Below the pieces are notes generated by a model, which was not told the DNA's origin, made no database searches, and worked only from the letters and a program-made list of their open reading frames with translations. Shown here in pieces: positions 8,212 through 18,138 of a DNA stretch of 64,000 nt (position 1 is the first letter of the stretch; each line of letters starts with the position of its first letter). Source of the DNA: JALZHR01 sp036388475. GTDB taxonomy: Bacteria; Acidobacteriota; Blastocatellia; Pyrinomonadales; Pyrinomonadaceae. The stretch covers positions 1 through 64,000 of the forward strand of contig DASVRT010000031.1 of NCBI GenBank assembly GCA_036388475.1, read 5' to 3'. Both the position numbers and the translations under genes were made by a program.

Positions 8212-8691
8212 ATGATGCTTATGCGTAAAAAAGTTTTTATCAAACTGGCTTTATCGGGCTTACTGCTTTTTAATCTGGCGGCGTGTTCGAGCGCCGATTT
8301 ATGGAAGCCGGAAAAACGCGTTTTTCAGCAAAAACCTTTTTCCTCTGAAGAATGGATTAAAGGCGATGCGCACACGCGCGGCGAGATGGCGCGCGATTTA
8401 TCGAAATACGAGACGTTTGAATCAATGGTGAAAGGTAAAAACCAGATTGATTTAATAAAAATCCTCGGCGCGCCGGACCGGAAAACGACCGGCAAATGCT
8501 GTTACATTCGCTCGGACGAAGAAGTCGAAGTGTGGCTTTATAAAATCGAGCCGCCCGAGTCTGACGGCAGCGGAAAGAGAACGAAAAACGACGTCGTACA
8601 GATATTTTTCAGCAACGACGGTAAAACCGTGATGAGTATAAATCGCGGCGCGGCGGATGAAAAACCCGCGCATTTTCCGATGGTCGGATAA
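8212..8691 (+). CDS. Lipoprotein, paralogue of the next gene
   Basis: 159 residues; an ATG at 8221 (MRKKVFIKL) is an equally good start. The signal peptide ends in the lipobox LAAC, so a lipid-anchored envelope protein. The mature part has FSSEEWIKGDAHTRGEMARDL, then ILGAPDRK, then VEVWLYKIE. This arrangement recalls SmpA/OmlA (BamE)-like repeats, where a short helix pair is followed by a strand, but similarity is too thin to assign it. It starts 12 bases after the zinc-ribbon gene, so probably one transcript. Confidence 0.75.
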   Translation: MMLMRKKVFIKLALSGLLLFNLAACSSADLWKPEKRVFQQKPFSSEEWIKGDAHTRGEMARDLSKYETFESMVKGKNQIDLIKILGAPDRKTTGKCCYIRSDEEVEVWLYKIEPPESDGSGKRTKNDVVQIFFSNDGKTVMSINRGAADEKPAHFPMVG

Positions 8692-8738
8692 AAATTAAAA
8701 AGAAATTTACTGAACAAATTCTACTGGAGAAGAATTTT

Positions 8739-9158
8739 ATGCTAAATAAAAAACCGAATTACCGCTTTAGATTAATCGCCAGCCTGACCTTTTGCCTGCT
8801 GGCAATCGCCTTTTCGAGCAGCGCCTGCGGATTGGTCAAAAGTCCTTTCCGCGATTACTCGGAAAAACCTTTCAGCGCGGCGGAATGGCTCCGCGGCGAC
8901 ACGGTCGAGCGCGGCAGAATGTACAGCGATTTATTCGGCAGCCGCGCGCTGGACGGCAAAACGAAAGAGGAAATCGCGACTCTGCTCGGCGAGCCGGAAA
9001 AGAAAATCTCGGTCGAAGGACGCGAAGTCTGGCTTTATCGCGTCGAACACGCTTATCAAACGCCGATGAAATATTTTCCCGTTTCCTTTGACACCAAACG
9101 CGGCGCTTTCGCCGGCAGAGTCAAAAGCGGAACGGTTTCGATACTGGTCAAAGCCTGA
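8739..9158 (+). CDS. Lipoprotein, tandem paralogue of the preceding gene
   Basis: 139 residues with a signal peptide and lipobox (SSSAC). The mature part aligns with the previous gene: FSAAEWLRGDTVERGRMYSDL against FSSEEWIKGDAHTRGEMARDL, LLGEPEKK against ILGAPDRK, and EVWLYRVE against EVWLYKIE. This is a clear tandem duplication followed by divergence. A good ribosome site (GGAGAAG) precedes the ATG. Function unknown. Confidence 0.78.
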   Translation: MLNKKPNYRFRLIASLTFCLLAIAFSSSACGLVKSPFRDYSEKPFSAAEWLRGDTVERGRMYSDLFGSRALDGKTKEEIATLLGEPEKKISVEGREVWLYRVEHAYQTPMKYFPVSFDTKRGAFAGRVKSGTVSILVKA

Positions 9159-9284
9159 CGAAAGGCAAAAGGCAAAAGGTAAAAGGCAAAATTAAGAAAA
9201 TATTTTTTTTAGTTTTGTCTTTTTCCCTATCCTGCGCGACGAATTTGTGTAATTGGAAAACTAAATTTTTAGAAAATACAAAAT

Positions 9285-9938
9285 ATGACGATGAATAATT
9301 TGAAAAAATTTAATTTAATCTTTGTCCTGGCACTTATTTTAACGATGACTTTGGGCTGTAGTTTAATGTCAAAATTGAGAGCCGGCAGCGCGCCTCCTAC
9401 TGACGACGATTGCAGCCATCTGCCCGCGGGCGCGAACTGCATTACGAAGCGAGCGCAAACACCTGAATTGCCAGCTAATGCGGAAGATTTTTTTGAAAGC
9501 GACGCCTTGCGCGAATTCGAACCGAAGATGGCGGAGAAAATCGGCGGCGAGGTCAGCGCGCTGGACTTGAGCGTGTACGAAAACAACGTAAAAATTCAGG
9601 TGCAAGACCCGCAAAAGAAAGAAAACGTTGACGGCTATGATTATAAAAACGGCGTAATCACCGACCCTGTTCCCGTCAGGCTTTACGGCGGCGGCAGTCT
9701 CGAACAAAATCTTTTTAAATTAAAGGAAGTCAGCCTCGCCAAAATTCCCGAACTCATCGACGAAGCCCGCGAAAAATCAAAAGATTTGGAAGGCGCGAAA
9801 GTAACGCACGTCGTCATCAAAAAAGATTTGCCTTTCAGCAACAAGGTCAAAATCAGAGTTTACCTGAGCGGAACGCGAAAATCGGCGTGGCTCGTTGCCG
9901 ACGCGAACGGCAAAGTCATCGAATATAAAACTTTCTAA
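9285..9938 (+). CDS. Lipoprotein of unknown function
   Basis: 217 residues; lipobox LGC at ~residue 25 (LILTMTLGCSLMSKL). The mature part contains two Cys (DDCSHLPAGANC) and a C-terminal half that reads as a beta-rich PepSY-like module (KVTHVVIKKDLPF..., then SGTRKSAWLVADANGKVIEYK). An ATG two codons downstream is an alternative start. The 126-base gap before it holds short AAAGGCA direct repeats (9162-9192) and a T-rich run, which may isolate it from the lipoprotein pair upstream. Confidence 0.72.
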   Translation: MTMNNLKKFNLIFVLALILTMTLGCSLMSKLRAGSAPPTDDDCSHLPAGANCITKRAQTPELPANAEDFFESDALREFEPKMAEKIGGEVSALDLSVYENNVKIQVQDPQKKENVDGYDYKNGVITDPVPVRLYGGGSLEQNLFKLKEVSLAKIPELIDEAREKSKDLEGAKVTHVVIKKDLPFSNKVKIRVYLSGTRKSAWLVADANGKVIEYKTF

Positions 9939-9955
9939 TAGATTTTTCTAAAAAG

Positions 9956-10029
9956 TTTCACCGCCAGGAGACAAAGGACATAAAGATTATTAAAAATTTC
10001 TTCGTGTCCTTTGTCTCTCGGCGGTGAAA
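9956..10029. repeat. Intergenic inverted repeat, 25-base arms
   Basis: 9956-9980 pairs with 10005-10029 (arms containing CACCGCC and ACAAAGGACA) with one bulge-like mismatch. It fills the gap between the convergent lipoprotein and alpha-2-macroglobulin genes and could terminate both. Confidence 0.75.
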
Positions 10030-10034
10030 TTATA

Positions 10035-13000
10035 CTATTCGACCCTGACGAAATCCGTTCCCGTCCGTCCGAAAGTTTCGGGATGATACATTTCCTCGGC
10101 TTTGGCGGGCGGCACGACGAATTCGCCGGGCGTGGTCGCGCGCGTAACATACGTGTAGTTGTAGACGCCTTCCCAGAGCAGCGCCGAAAATGCTTCGGCG
10201 CGCTCGTCGCGGAAATTCTGATGGTCGAACCAGTATTGTCGCCACCACCACGAGCCGTAACCGAACGAGCGGCTTCCGTATTCGAGAACCGGCGTATTTC
10301 CGCCGTTGTCCGCCGGAATCTGCTCGGTGACGGCGAGACCGGGATTCAGGATTTCCAAGCCAGCCGGCAGCGGGTCAACCAGCGCGACGTGATAACGCCG
10401 CGCCTGCGCGACCATCGTCAGGCGAACGCGGACGCGCGCGCCGGATTTGATTATCCACGAGCCGTCGCCGTTTTGCTTGACGTCGTCGGCGCTGTCGACC
10501 GCTTCGTATTTGCGCAGAACCGTGAATCCGTAATCCGCCGGAGCGAGCTTCAGATTTTTCGGCGCGTATTTCATCCCGATGCGGTAATAAAGCCGACCTG
10601 CGCCCTGTCTGTCCAGAATCAGATTGGAAATTCCGTTCTGCTCGGTCAAATAAGACATCGGAATATTCAAAACGTTCGAGTCAATCGAGCGACCTTTGAA
10701 AGCTTCCTCGCCCGCATAAGCATTGCCGAGCCAGATGCGCGTCACGAAATCGGGCGTGACTTTCTCGAAAGCATTGAAATATTTGTCGAGCGCCAGCAGG
10801 ATGAAAACGTTTTCCTGCGTGCTGCCCCAATGCCCTTGCTTGCGGTGGTCTAAAAGCCCGCGCACGAGCTTCGGAATCAAATCGTTCTGCGGGTCGGCTT
10901 TGATTAAGGCTTCGAGCAGAACGCCGTCGGCGCGGCGATTGGAATACATCACGAGCCATTGCCCGTCGCCGTAATCGGTGACGAAATTCGCCGTCGCCGC
11001 GGTTTCCGTCGTGCGATTCATCAAAAAGCGTTTTATCGCATCGACTTCCGCGACGGAATTTTTATCGTCGGCGAGAACCGAAAGAATCCAGCCGATGGCT
11101 TCAAACGGAAGCTTTTCGAGCGTCGCTTCCTTCAACAGAGCTTTGGCTTTCGCCGCGTCCTTGTCGCCCATCGTATCGCGCAGATATAAAGCGTAAGCCG
11201 AAATCGTCCAGCGCGCCTGCGGCGATTTGCGATGCCATTCGTCGAATTTGCTTTCGATGTTTTTCAGATACGGCTTCGTTTTGTTCAGCATCTCGTCCGG
11301 CACTTTGTAGCCTTTCGCTTTCGCCAGAGATAAAGCCAGAGCGACGTGAACCGTCAAAAACGGGTATTCGTAACGCTCGCGGTCGCGTTTCCACAAGCCG
11401 AAGCTGCCGTCGTCGCGCTGGCGCGATTGCAGAACACGGATGTCGCGCTCGAAAGCCGCCTGGATTTCTTCCGCTTTCGGCATATCTTTGGCTTTGAACG
11501 CCGTCAGAACGTCGCGCAGCGCGGCAATCGAAATCATCCGCGAAGAAATCTGCTCCGAGCACGCATACGGGTAATGATAAAGATAAATAAACGCGTCGGT
11601 CAGCTCCTGCAACTGCGTCGAGGAAGTCGTAATTTCCAAGCCGCCGAATTGCGGAAAAACGTCGCCGGGCGTCTGCACCGGCTGAACGACCGCGTTGTTT
11701 TCGTCGGTCGTGCCGTAAGTCGCAAAGGCTTCGGTCGTCGCCGGCGTCCAGACGGGCAATTCGATTTCCGCCGCGTCGGCGAATTTGCCCGAGGTGGCGG
11801 CGATTTGAAAACGCGCCGTGCCGGCTTTTTCCGCGCTGACCGGAAAACGAAGCTCCACGCGGTCGTTCGGCTGAACCGTCACTTTCTGACCGCCGCCGTT
11901 TGTCAGAGTCGCATTGGTCGCGCGCACGCCGACATTGATCGTCATCGGATTGTCGGTCTGATTCTGGACGACGACCGGAAGCTCGATTTTATCGCCGAAA
12001 TTCATAAATCGCGGCGCTGAAGGGCGAACCATCAAAGGCTGCCGCGCCGTTAAATTCGATTCGCCCGAACCGAAACGCTTGCCGCCGCCGTCAACCGAAA
12101 CCGCCATTATCCGGTAGCGCGTCAGATTGTCGGGCAGTTTGACCTCGACCGTCGCCTTGCCGCCGGAATCGGTTTTGACCGACGGCGCGAAGATTGCCAG
12201 AGCGTTGAAATTTTCGCGAACGTTTATCGGCGTGTCATTTTCAGGCTTTTCGCCGTCGCGCTGTTTATTTTTGTCTGTGAAGCCTTGCGCGTCTTTCGGC
12301 GCTTGCATCGAAACCATCGGCGCCGGCAGTACCGCGCCGGCAGTATTCATCGCTTTGCTTCTTTTCATAGGAGCAACAGTTTCAGCCCCGCTGCCAGCCA
12401 TCTCATTTTTTTGTTCACTCTCCTGCGGCTTGATGTCTTTGGCGTTTCCGAGCAGAATGTCTTTCCGCAAATGATAATCGGTCACTCCGCTGCCGCGCGG
12501 CGTGTAGAAAATATCGAGCGGATTGCCGATGCGGTAATTCGACAAAGCCAGAACCGATTCGTCGACCACGACGACGGCGACTTCCGTGTCGGCGACAGGC
12601 TCGCCGCGCGTGTCTTTGACCTCGACGTTGATTTTCGTCGTGCCGCCGGGTTCCACTGATTTCACCGCCGGCTGGGCGGAAACTTCCAATTGGCGCGTCG
12701 CGGTCGAAACGGCAAGATTCAGGCTTCCGCCGGCAAAAGCCGGACGCTTCGCCAGTTTTTCGTCAACCTCGCCTTTGTCGTTCGTTCTGGCAGCCGCGCC
12801 GACCAAATCGACTTGCGCCGTAATATTCGGCAGATATTTTTCCTCAATCGGGATTTTCAGAGTGATTGAAGATTCCTTCATCGTAAAACGCTCGGTTTTC
12901 ACCAAACCGTCGCGGCGCAAAGTCAAAACGCCTTCGGCTTGCGGAAACGGCGACATCACCAGGATTTCCGCCACGTCGCCCGGCGCGTAATCTTTTTTGT

Positions 13001-16000
13001 TCGGAATGATTTGCGCTTCTTCCATCTCGACGTTGCGCTTCGGCGGCGTTTTTCCGCCCGCGACCCAAACCGTGATTTCGGTTTGATTAAAACGCTCGCG
13101 GTCGTCCATTACCGTCGCCGTTATCGTGTAACGCCCGCCGGTTTTGGCGACGAATTTACATTTTTCCGCTTTTTCGGTCGATTTAATCGTGCAGGTTTGC
13201 TCGTCAATCGTCTGTTCCTGCCACGTTCCCTTATCAAACGCCCAGTCTTTCAAAACGGCTTTGATTTCCACGTCGCGCCCGGCAATCAATTTTCCGTCGA
13301 TGTCGGAAACGATTGATTCGACCTCAATCGGGTCGCCTTTCTGGACGAAATAACGCGAAATTTTCAAACCGACGTAGAGCGACGACGGATGCACGAGCAG
13401 GCTGGTCGAGCTCGACCACGTTTGCCGGTTTACGTCCTGAACGGAAGCGGCAGCCGTAATGGAATAAGGACGCGGCGGATTGACCGATTCAAAATCTATT
13501 TTCAGAAGATGTTTGCCGCTCGCGTCGGTCACGCCTTTAAAGGCTTGCGAAGTGCCGCCGCCGCGCGGATTGTAGCCGCCGCGGTAACTGACTTCGCCGT
13601 CGTAATCGTAATTGCTCATCCGCCACCACGGAACCCACGTGCCGAACGTAAAATCTCCGCGATTGGGCGGCGTGTAACTGGTCGGCGTCGCCGTGACATT
13701 CCAGTTCGCGTCGGCGTTTGCCAGCCCGCCGCCCGCATAATATTTGGCTTCGACGGCGACATTGGCGCTCGCGCCGACAAAATGCGGCGCTTCGGTTTCG
13801 ACTTTCGTCGTCACTTCAAATTCCGGTCGGCGAAATTCCTGCACCTGGAATTGATGACCGTGCAGATACGAGCCTTCATTCGTGCCGAGCTGAATCGAAG
13901 CGTAGCCGAGATTCATATTGTCGGGCAGCTTGAATTTGAAATCGAACGCGCCGAAGGAATTTAAATTCGTCGTGCCTTTGGCGACTTCGTTGTTCTGCGC
14001 GTCTCTGACCGTGTAATAAACCGCGCTCGCCTTATCGCCGAGCGGCTGAATATCGCCGAATTTTCCGCCTTCGTAGACGCGGATGTAGCCTTTGACGGAA
14101 ACTTCCTCTTTCGGGCGATACATTTTCCGGTCGTCAAAAACGAACCAGCGCAAGCTGTCGGCAACGCCTTTTTTATGCCAGTTGCCGTAATCCTGCCAGT
14201 AATAATCGGATTGCTCGGGCATAAACGCGACGTCTTTGCCTTTTTTCGCAATCAATAAATTCGGCTGTTTCGCCGCTTCGTCCGGCAGAGCCAGCCGCAA
14301 AATCCCGTTGGCGGTCGTTTGATTCGTCTGCGCTTCGCCGACGATTTCGGTTTTCGTCGTCTCGCCGTTTTCCTCGACGGCTTCGGTTTCCCTGATGGAT
14401 TCTTCCGAAGCGCCCCAAGTGGTCAGCCATTGCCACCAGCTTTGAACGCCGCTTTCTTCTTCGCTGACCGCCGACCGCTGACCGCCGGTTGCTTTCCCGT
14501 TCGGATAAATCGCCAGCTCGACGCCCGAAAGCGGTTTTCCGGTTTTCAAATCCGTCGCAAAGCCGATTAGTTCCTGGTAATCGACAAAAGCGTCAAGCCC
14601 GATTTGCGTCGCTTCCGCCCAGGCGAGAATGCGCGTGCGGTCGTATTTATCGCGGCGCACGGCGGGTTCGACATCGACGATTGCGTGACCGAAACCGTCG
14701 TTTAAGGCTTCCGCCAAATCGATGCGCGTTTCGACCATTTCGTCCGGCTTGTTTTCGATGGTCACGACTTTATCGGCGACCAATCTGCCCGGCATCGCCG
14801 GTTTTTTCGTGCCGTCGTCGTAGTTTATGTAGCGGACATATTTTTGAAACTGATACCAATCCGTCGGCTGGACGGCGTAGATTTTCACTTTCACCGAGCG
14901 ATGATTCGTCGAATAAATCGAATAAGCGGGCTTTGCCGTCGGGTCGAGCACGACGAAATTTCCGCCCTGCGTGTAAAGATTCTGTTCGGCGGAACCGACC
15001 GCGATGGTCGCCGCGCCGGGCGCTGTTAAAGTCTGTCCGTAAATGTCTTTGACGCGATTGTCGACCGAAACTTTATAACTCGTGCGACCCTTTTTGTAGC
15101 CTTGAATGTAGATGTAATTTCCGCTCGGATAAACGCTCAAGCCTTCGACGGCAGGCTCGATTTTGACCATTTCCTTCGTAAAATTCGAAGTGTCAATCGA
15201 ATTGGTAAATTCCAGATACCAGGTCTCGAACGGCGAGCACTTTTTGTTGTCGCGCCAGCCGCAATAACCGCCCGTGAATTTCATCGCGCCGAACGTGCGA
15301 AAGCCGTAAGTCTGGTCTTTAGTTGTCGTTAAAGGTCCTTCCGCCGACGGCGTTCCTTTGTTGACCGTGACGTTAATCGCGGCATCGGCGGGCAGCGCGT
15401 TTTCCGTTAAACCGTCGGAATTGACGGCGCGAAAAGCGAGCCAGCGTTTCGGCGGCGTTTGTTTGGCGTAATAGGCAATGCTTCCGTCTTTTTCGATTTC
15501 TTCCGGCGTCGCCAGCCGGACGGGCAATTTTTTTCCGCCGCCCGTAACGGTGACGGTCTGCAAAACGGCTGCCGGGTTGATTTCCTGGTCAAACGAGATA
15601 AACATCAGCGCGACGCGCCGCGTCGTCTGGCTCGCCGGAATCATCTGCTCGACTTTCGGCGGCGGCGTGGTAAAAGTCCACGTCACGTCTTTTTGCAAAA
15701 CCTGCCCGGTCGCGGCTTTCGTTCCGGCGGGCACGCGCGCGGTGAATTTCGTCGCCATCGGAAAGCGCTTCGTCGTGTCGAACATCAAGGTTTTCGTGCC
15801 GAGCCAGCGCCAGTTTCCTTCGGCGTTCGGCGTGAGTTCGACGGGAACGATTTGCGCGGCTTGTTCCTGCGACGTGACGGCGACCATCGGCTGCGAGAAA
15901 GTCACGCTCAAATCCGGCGCGAGCGAAATTTCGCCTGCGGGCGAAAAACGCAAAACCTGCAAAGCCTGCTTATTTTGGTCAACGTTCAGCGCGTCGCGCC

Positions 16001-16364
16001 GTTCGGAAGCGGGAAATTTTACGGGAATCTGTCTGCCGGTTTTCGGCGGCGGCAAAGTTCCGGCGCGTTTGTTGAAATCCTTCTGGTCCTCCGCGTCCGT
16101 TTTGATTTCGGGAATGCGCTTTAAAAGGCTCGACGTTTCGCCTGCGGACAAAGCATCGCCCTTGATCGACGACTGTTTCTCGCGGCTTTCCGCGCCTTCC
16201 GTGCCTTCGCTCAGGCGAAATTTCAATCCTTCCGGTAATTCACTCATATACTTTTGGATGGTTTTTCCGCCGCTCGTCTGCTGCGCGCTTACTTGCAGCA
16301 CCAGCGGCGCAAACATTCCCAGATAAATAGCAAAAATCAACAAAAAAGAAACCGTTTTTCTCAT
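10035..16364 (-). CDS. Bacterial alpha-2-macroglobulin with thioester motif
   Basis: 2109 residues, exported (signal peptide to ~28, ...QVSAQQ). Bacterial alpha-2-macroglobulins trap proteases: cleavage of a bait region exposes a thioester that bonds the attacker. The thioester motif CSEQ is intact at residues 1602-1605, inside a helical thioester-domain context (YPYACSEQISSRMI). Many beta-sandwich (MG-like) domains precede it, and the A2M family segment (VVDESVLALSNYR, then LPDNLTRYRIMAVSVD) lies near residues 1270-1420. A Cys/Trp-rich insertion (GGYCGWRDNKKCSPFETWYLEF) occurs near 365. No lipobox is visible, so it is probably periplasmic or secreted rather than lipid-anchored. The usual partner gene pbpC is not adjacent. 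A good ribosome site (AAGGATAATTT) fixes the start. Confidence 0.93.
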   Translation of the reverse strand: MRKTVSFLLIFAIYLGMFAPLVLQVSAQQTSGGKTIQKYMSELPEGLKFRLSEGTEGAESREKQSSIKGDALSAGETSSLLKRIPEIKTDAEDQKDFNKRAGTLPPPKTGRQIPVKFPASERRDALNVDQNKQALQVLRFSPAGEISLAPDLSVTFSQPMVAVTSQEQAAQIVPVELTPNAEGNWRWLGTKTLMFDTTKRFPMATKFTARVPAGTKAATGQVLQKDVTWTFTTPPPKVEQMIPASQTTRRVALMFISFDQEINPAAVLQTVTVTGGGKKLPVRLATPEEIEKDGSIAYYAKQTPPKRWLAFRAVNSDGLTENALPADAAINVTVNKGTPSAEGPLTTTKDQTYGFRTFGAMKFTGGYCGWRDNKKCSPFETWYLEFTNSIDTSNFTKEMVKIEPAVEGLSVYPSGNYIYIQGYKKGRTSYKVSVDNRVKDIYGQTLTAPGAATIAVGSAEQNLYTQGGNFVVLDPTAKPAYSIYSTNHRSVKVKIYAVQPTDWYQFQKYVRYINYDDGTKKPAMPGRLVADKVVTIENKPDEMVETRIDLAEALNDGFGHAIVDVEPAVRRDKYDRTRILAWAEATQIGLDAFVDYQELIGFATDLKTGKPLSGVELAIYPNGKATGGQRSAVSEEESGVQSWWQWLTTWGASEESIRETEAVEENGETTKTEIVGEAQTNQTTANGILRLALPDEAAKQPNLLIAKKGKDVAFMPEQSDYYWQDYGNWHKKGVADSLRWFVFDDRKMYRPKEEVSVKGYIRVYEGGKFGDIQPLGDKASAVYYTVRDAQNNEVAKGTTNLNSFGAFDFKFKLPDNMNLGYASIQLGTNEGSYLHGHQFQVQEFRRPEFEVTTKVETEAPHFVGASANVAVEAKYYAGGGLANADANWNVTATPTSYTPPNRGDFTFGTWVPWWRMSNYDYDGEVSYRGGYNPRGGGTSQAFKGVTDASGKHLLKIDFESVNPPRPYSITAAASVQDVNRQTWSSSTSLLVHPSSLYVGLKISRYFVQKGDPIEVESIVSDIDGKLIAGRDVEIKAVLKDWAFDKGTWQEQTIDEQTCTIKSTEKAEKCKFVAKTGGRYTITATVMDDRERFNQTEITVWVAGGKTPPKRNVEMEEAQIIPNKKDYAPGDVAEILVMSPFPQAEGVLTLRRDGLVKTERFTMKESSITLKIPIEEKYLPNITAQVDLVGAAARTNDKGEVDEKLAKRPAFAGGSLNLAVSTATRQLEVSAQPAVKSVEPGGTTKINVEVKDTRGEPVADTEVAVVVVDESVLALSNYRIGNPLDIFYTPRGSGVTDYHLRKDILLGNAKDIKPQESEQKNEMAGSGAETVAPMKRSKAMNTAGAVLPAPMVSMQAPKDAQGFTDKNKQRDGEKPENDTPINVRENFNALAIFAPSVKTDSGGKATVEVKLPDNLTRYRIMAVSVDGGGKRFGSGESNLTARQPLMVRPSAPRFMNFGDKIELPVVVQNQTDNPMTINVGVRATNATLTNGGGQKVTVQPNDRVELRFPVSAEKAGTARFQIAATSGKFADAAEIELPVWTPATTEAFATYGTTDENNAVVQPVQTPGDVFPQFGGLEITTSSTQLQELTDAFIYLYHYPYACSEQISSRMISIAALRDVLTAFKAKDMPKAEEIQAAFERDIRVLQSRQRDDGSFGLWKRDRERYEYPFLTVHVALALSLAKAKGYKVPDEMLNKTKPYLKNIESKFDEWHRKSPQARWTISAYALYLRDTMGDKDAAKAKALLKEATLEKLPFEAIGWILSVLADDKNSVAEVDAIKRFLMNRTTETAATANFVTDYGDGQWLVMYSNRRADGVLLEALIKADPQNDLIPKLVRGLLDHRKQGHWGSTQENVFILLALDKYFNAFEKVTPDFVTRIWLGNAYAGEEAFKGRSIDSNVLNIPMSYLTEQNGISNLILDRQGAGRLYYRIGMKYAPKNLKLAPADYGFTVLRKYEAVDSADDVKQNGDGSWIIKSGARVRVRLTMVAQARRYHVALVDPLPAGLEILNPGLAVTEQIPADNGGNTPVLEYGSRSFGYGSWWWRQYWFDHQNFRDERAEAFSALLWEGVYNYTYVTRATTPGEFVVPPAKAEEMYHPETFGRTGTDFVRVE

Positions 16365-16421
16365 AAATTATCCTTCGATAAAACTTTTGAGAGCGCAAAT
16401 TCGGGAGAGGTTTTTCGCGCC

Positions 16422-16449
16422 TTCATATTACCTCAAATTCCGTTTTCAA
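16422..16449 (-). promoter_or_regulatory. Candidate sigma-70 promoter for the alpha-2-macroglobulin gene
   Basis: On the minus strand TTGAAA (16449-16444), 16 bases, TATGAA (16427-16422). It lies about 60 bases before the start codon. Both hexamers are only near-consensus. Confidence 0.35.
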
Positions 16450-16580
16450 ACTAGCTTTGTAAAACTTAGCCGTCGGTTGCAGAACGCGCCGGGAATTTAA
16501 AACTTGCAAGCTGCGTTTTTGAAGGAATTCCGCGAATTTTATAAGAAAAACCGTTAATAAATTTCGGCGCGCCGGAATCT

Positions 16581-17930
16581 TCAGTCATTTTCTAAAACGA
16601 TGAGCGCCGTTTCGCCGCCGCCCTGCGCGACGTTGACGACCGAAGACGAAGAAAGCCGCACCAGCCCGCCTTCGGCTTTGCCGCCGAACAAAAACGGGTC
16701 GAAATCAATTAATAATTCTTTCGCTTCCGCTTCGTCGCGGTAAGCGGGAAACATAACTTTTTCCAACGGCGCTCTTTCCTGCACGATAAATGACCCTTCG
16801 AGCGCGTTTTGCAGAGCCGTTTCCCATTCGCCCGCCGACGTTTCCCAGCCTAAAACGATTCTGTTTCCGCCGTAATCGTCGTTCGGTTTTAAAAGAAATC
16901 TTTCGCGTTCGCGGCTTAAGTTTTCAAGCAGGTCGATTTCCTTTCCGCCGAAATCAACTTTCGCGTCCTGCACGCGGCGCGTCCAGGGAATATGTTTTTC
17001 TATCATCTCAAGTTCGCGCGCCGTAAATAAATATGCGTATTTTTTATCGGACAAAATCGCGAAGCCGGCTTTTTTGTTCGGAATTTTCGTGCGAAACGAA
17101 TTTGCCATACAGACTCGTCCGTCGCGATAAGCGTTCGACAGCGGGTTGTCTTCGGGAAATTTTTCGAGAAACTCCTGAATCACCACTCTTTTATAAAAAA
17201 TATCAATTTCAAATTCTCCGACGCGCAAAACCCGGTTGTCGTATTCGAGTTCGTGCGGGTCGGCGATGAGGCTGCGGTGTCCTTCGGATTCGAAAAATTC
17301 CTGCAAAACCACAAATTCCGAATAGGTTGAAACGCCGTCCCAATCGACAACGGCAATGTTCGGTTTTTCTTTTTTTCCGCCGGAATCGCGATAAGCCGCA
17401 ACGAGCGCGTCCAGCAGTTTCACGTGCGGCTGCGGTCGCCAATGTTTATTTTCACTCAAAAACCGGCGCACTTCCGGTATCAATTCCAGAACTTTTTCAA
17501 TCTGCATCTGGTCGACGATTCCGGCGGGCGTTTCGCCGTTGTATTCCAGAAATTTGAAATCTTCGCCGTGAACGAAAGCGTCGAACCGGCTCGAATTGCA
17601 AATGCCGGCGTAGCGCGGATTGATTCGCGCCAGACGCTCTTCGCGGTCGGTTAAATCCAATTCGCTCATAATTTCTTCATTTTCCAGCGCGGCAAACGTC
17701 ACCTTTTCCATCGCTCCGGCTAAAACTTCCGCGGCGCGCGTAATTTTTTCATAAATTTTCCGGCTGAAAAACGCCGGGCGCAGGAAAGGGCAAAACGGTC
17801 GCTCGCCGCTCAGAATTCCGAGTTCTCGCTGGGCTTCGTCGAGTTCGGCAAAAAGCTTTTTGTCAAACCGATGATTGGCTAAAATCCGCCGGTCGAGATT
17901 TCTCACGGCTTCGGCAAGTTTTTCGTTCAT
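16581..17930 (-). CDS. Circularly permuted ATP-grasp-like protein
   Basis: 449 residues from the ATG at 17930; an in-frame TTG at 17963 is less likely. A cytosolic protein with no signal. The visible signature is in the C-terminal half: FLLKPNDDYGGNRIVLGWE (residues ~355-375), the Lys-containing nucleotide strand of ATP-grasp ligases, then FIVQERAPLEKV and LLIDFDPFLFGG. The N-terminal half contains ICNSSRFDAFVHGEDFKFLEYNGETPAG, typical of circularly permuted ATP-grasp proteins related to glutathionylspermidine synthetase-like enzymes. It probably ligates an amine to a carboxylate using ATP; the substrate is unknown. It stands alone. Identification is by motif order and not certain. Confidence 0.65.
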   Translation of the reverse strand: MNEKLAEAVRNLDRRILANHRFDKKLFAELDEAQRELGILSGERPFCPFLRPAFFSRKIYEKITRAAEVLAGAMEKVTFAALENEEIMSELDLTDREERLARINPRYAGICNSSRFDAFVHGEDFKFLEYNGETPAGIVDQMQIEKVLELIPEVRRFLSENKHWRPQPHVKLLDALVAAYRDSGGKKEKPNIAVVDWDGVSTYSEFVVLQEFFESEGHRSLIADPHELEYDNRVLRVGEFEIDIFYKRVVIQEFLEKFPEDNPLSNAYRDGRVCMANSFRTKIPNKKAGFAILSDKKYAYLFTARELEMIEKHIPWTRRVQDAKVDFGGKEIDLLENLSRERERFLLKPNDDYGGNRIVLGWETSAGEWETALQNALEGSFIVQERAPLEKVMFPAYRDEAEAKELLIDFDPFLFGGKAEGGLVRLSSSSVVNVAQGGGETALIVLEND

Positions 17931-18138
17931 AGTGGAATCAAATGTATCCGAGACGAGGCGCAAAACCTAATTCGAAGGCTTTTTCGCGAATTTCTCAATA
18001 TTCCGCGCAGACTATTCCATAATTCGATTTTCCTGATATACTTATAAGCGAAAATGCAACTTTGGCGGGCGCGTTGTCGTAAGCAATTTGGCAGCAGATC
18101 TTTATAGTTGTAAATCTATCAGGAGCTAGATATTAAAA

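Noticed and set aside
18063..18077. Sigma-54 promoter for pspA
   Set aside because: TGGCGG and TTGT are at the right spacing but the -24 is weak and the -12 has GT; below the standard of the other matches.
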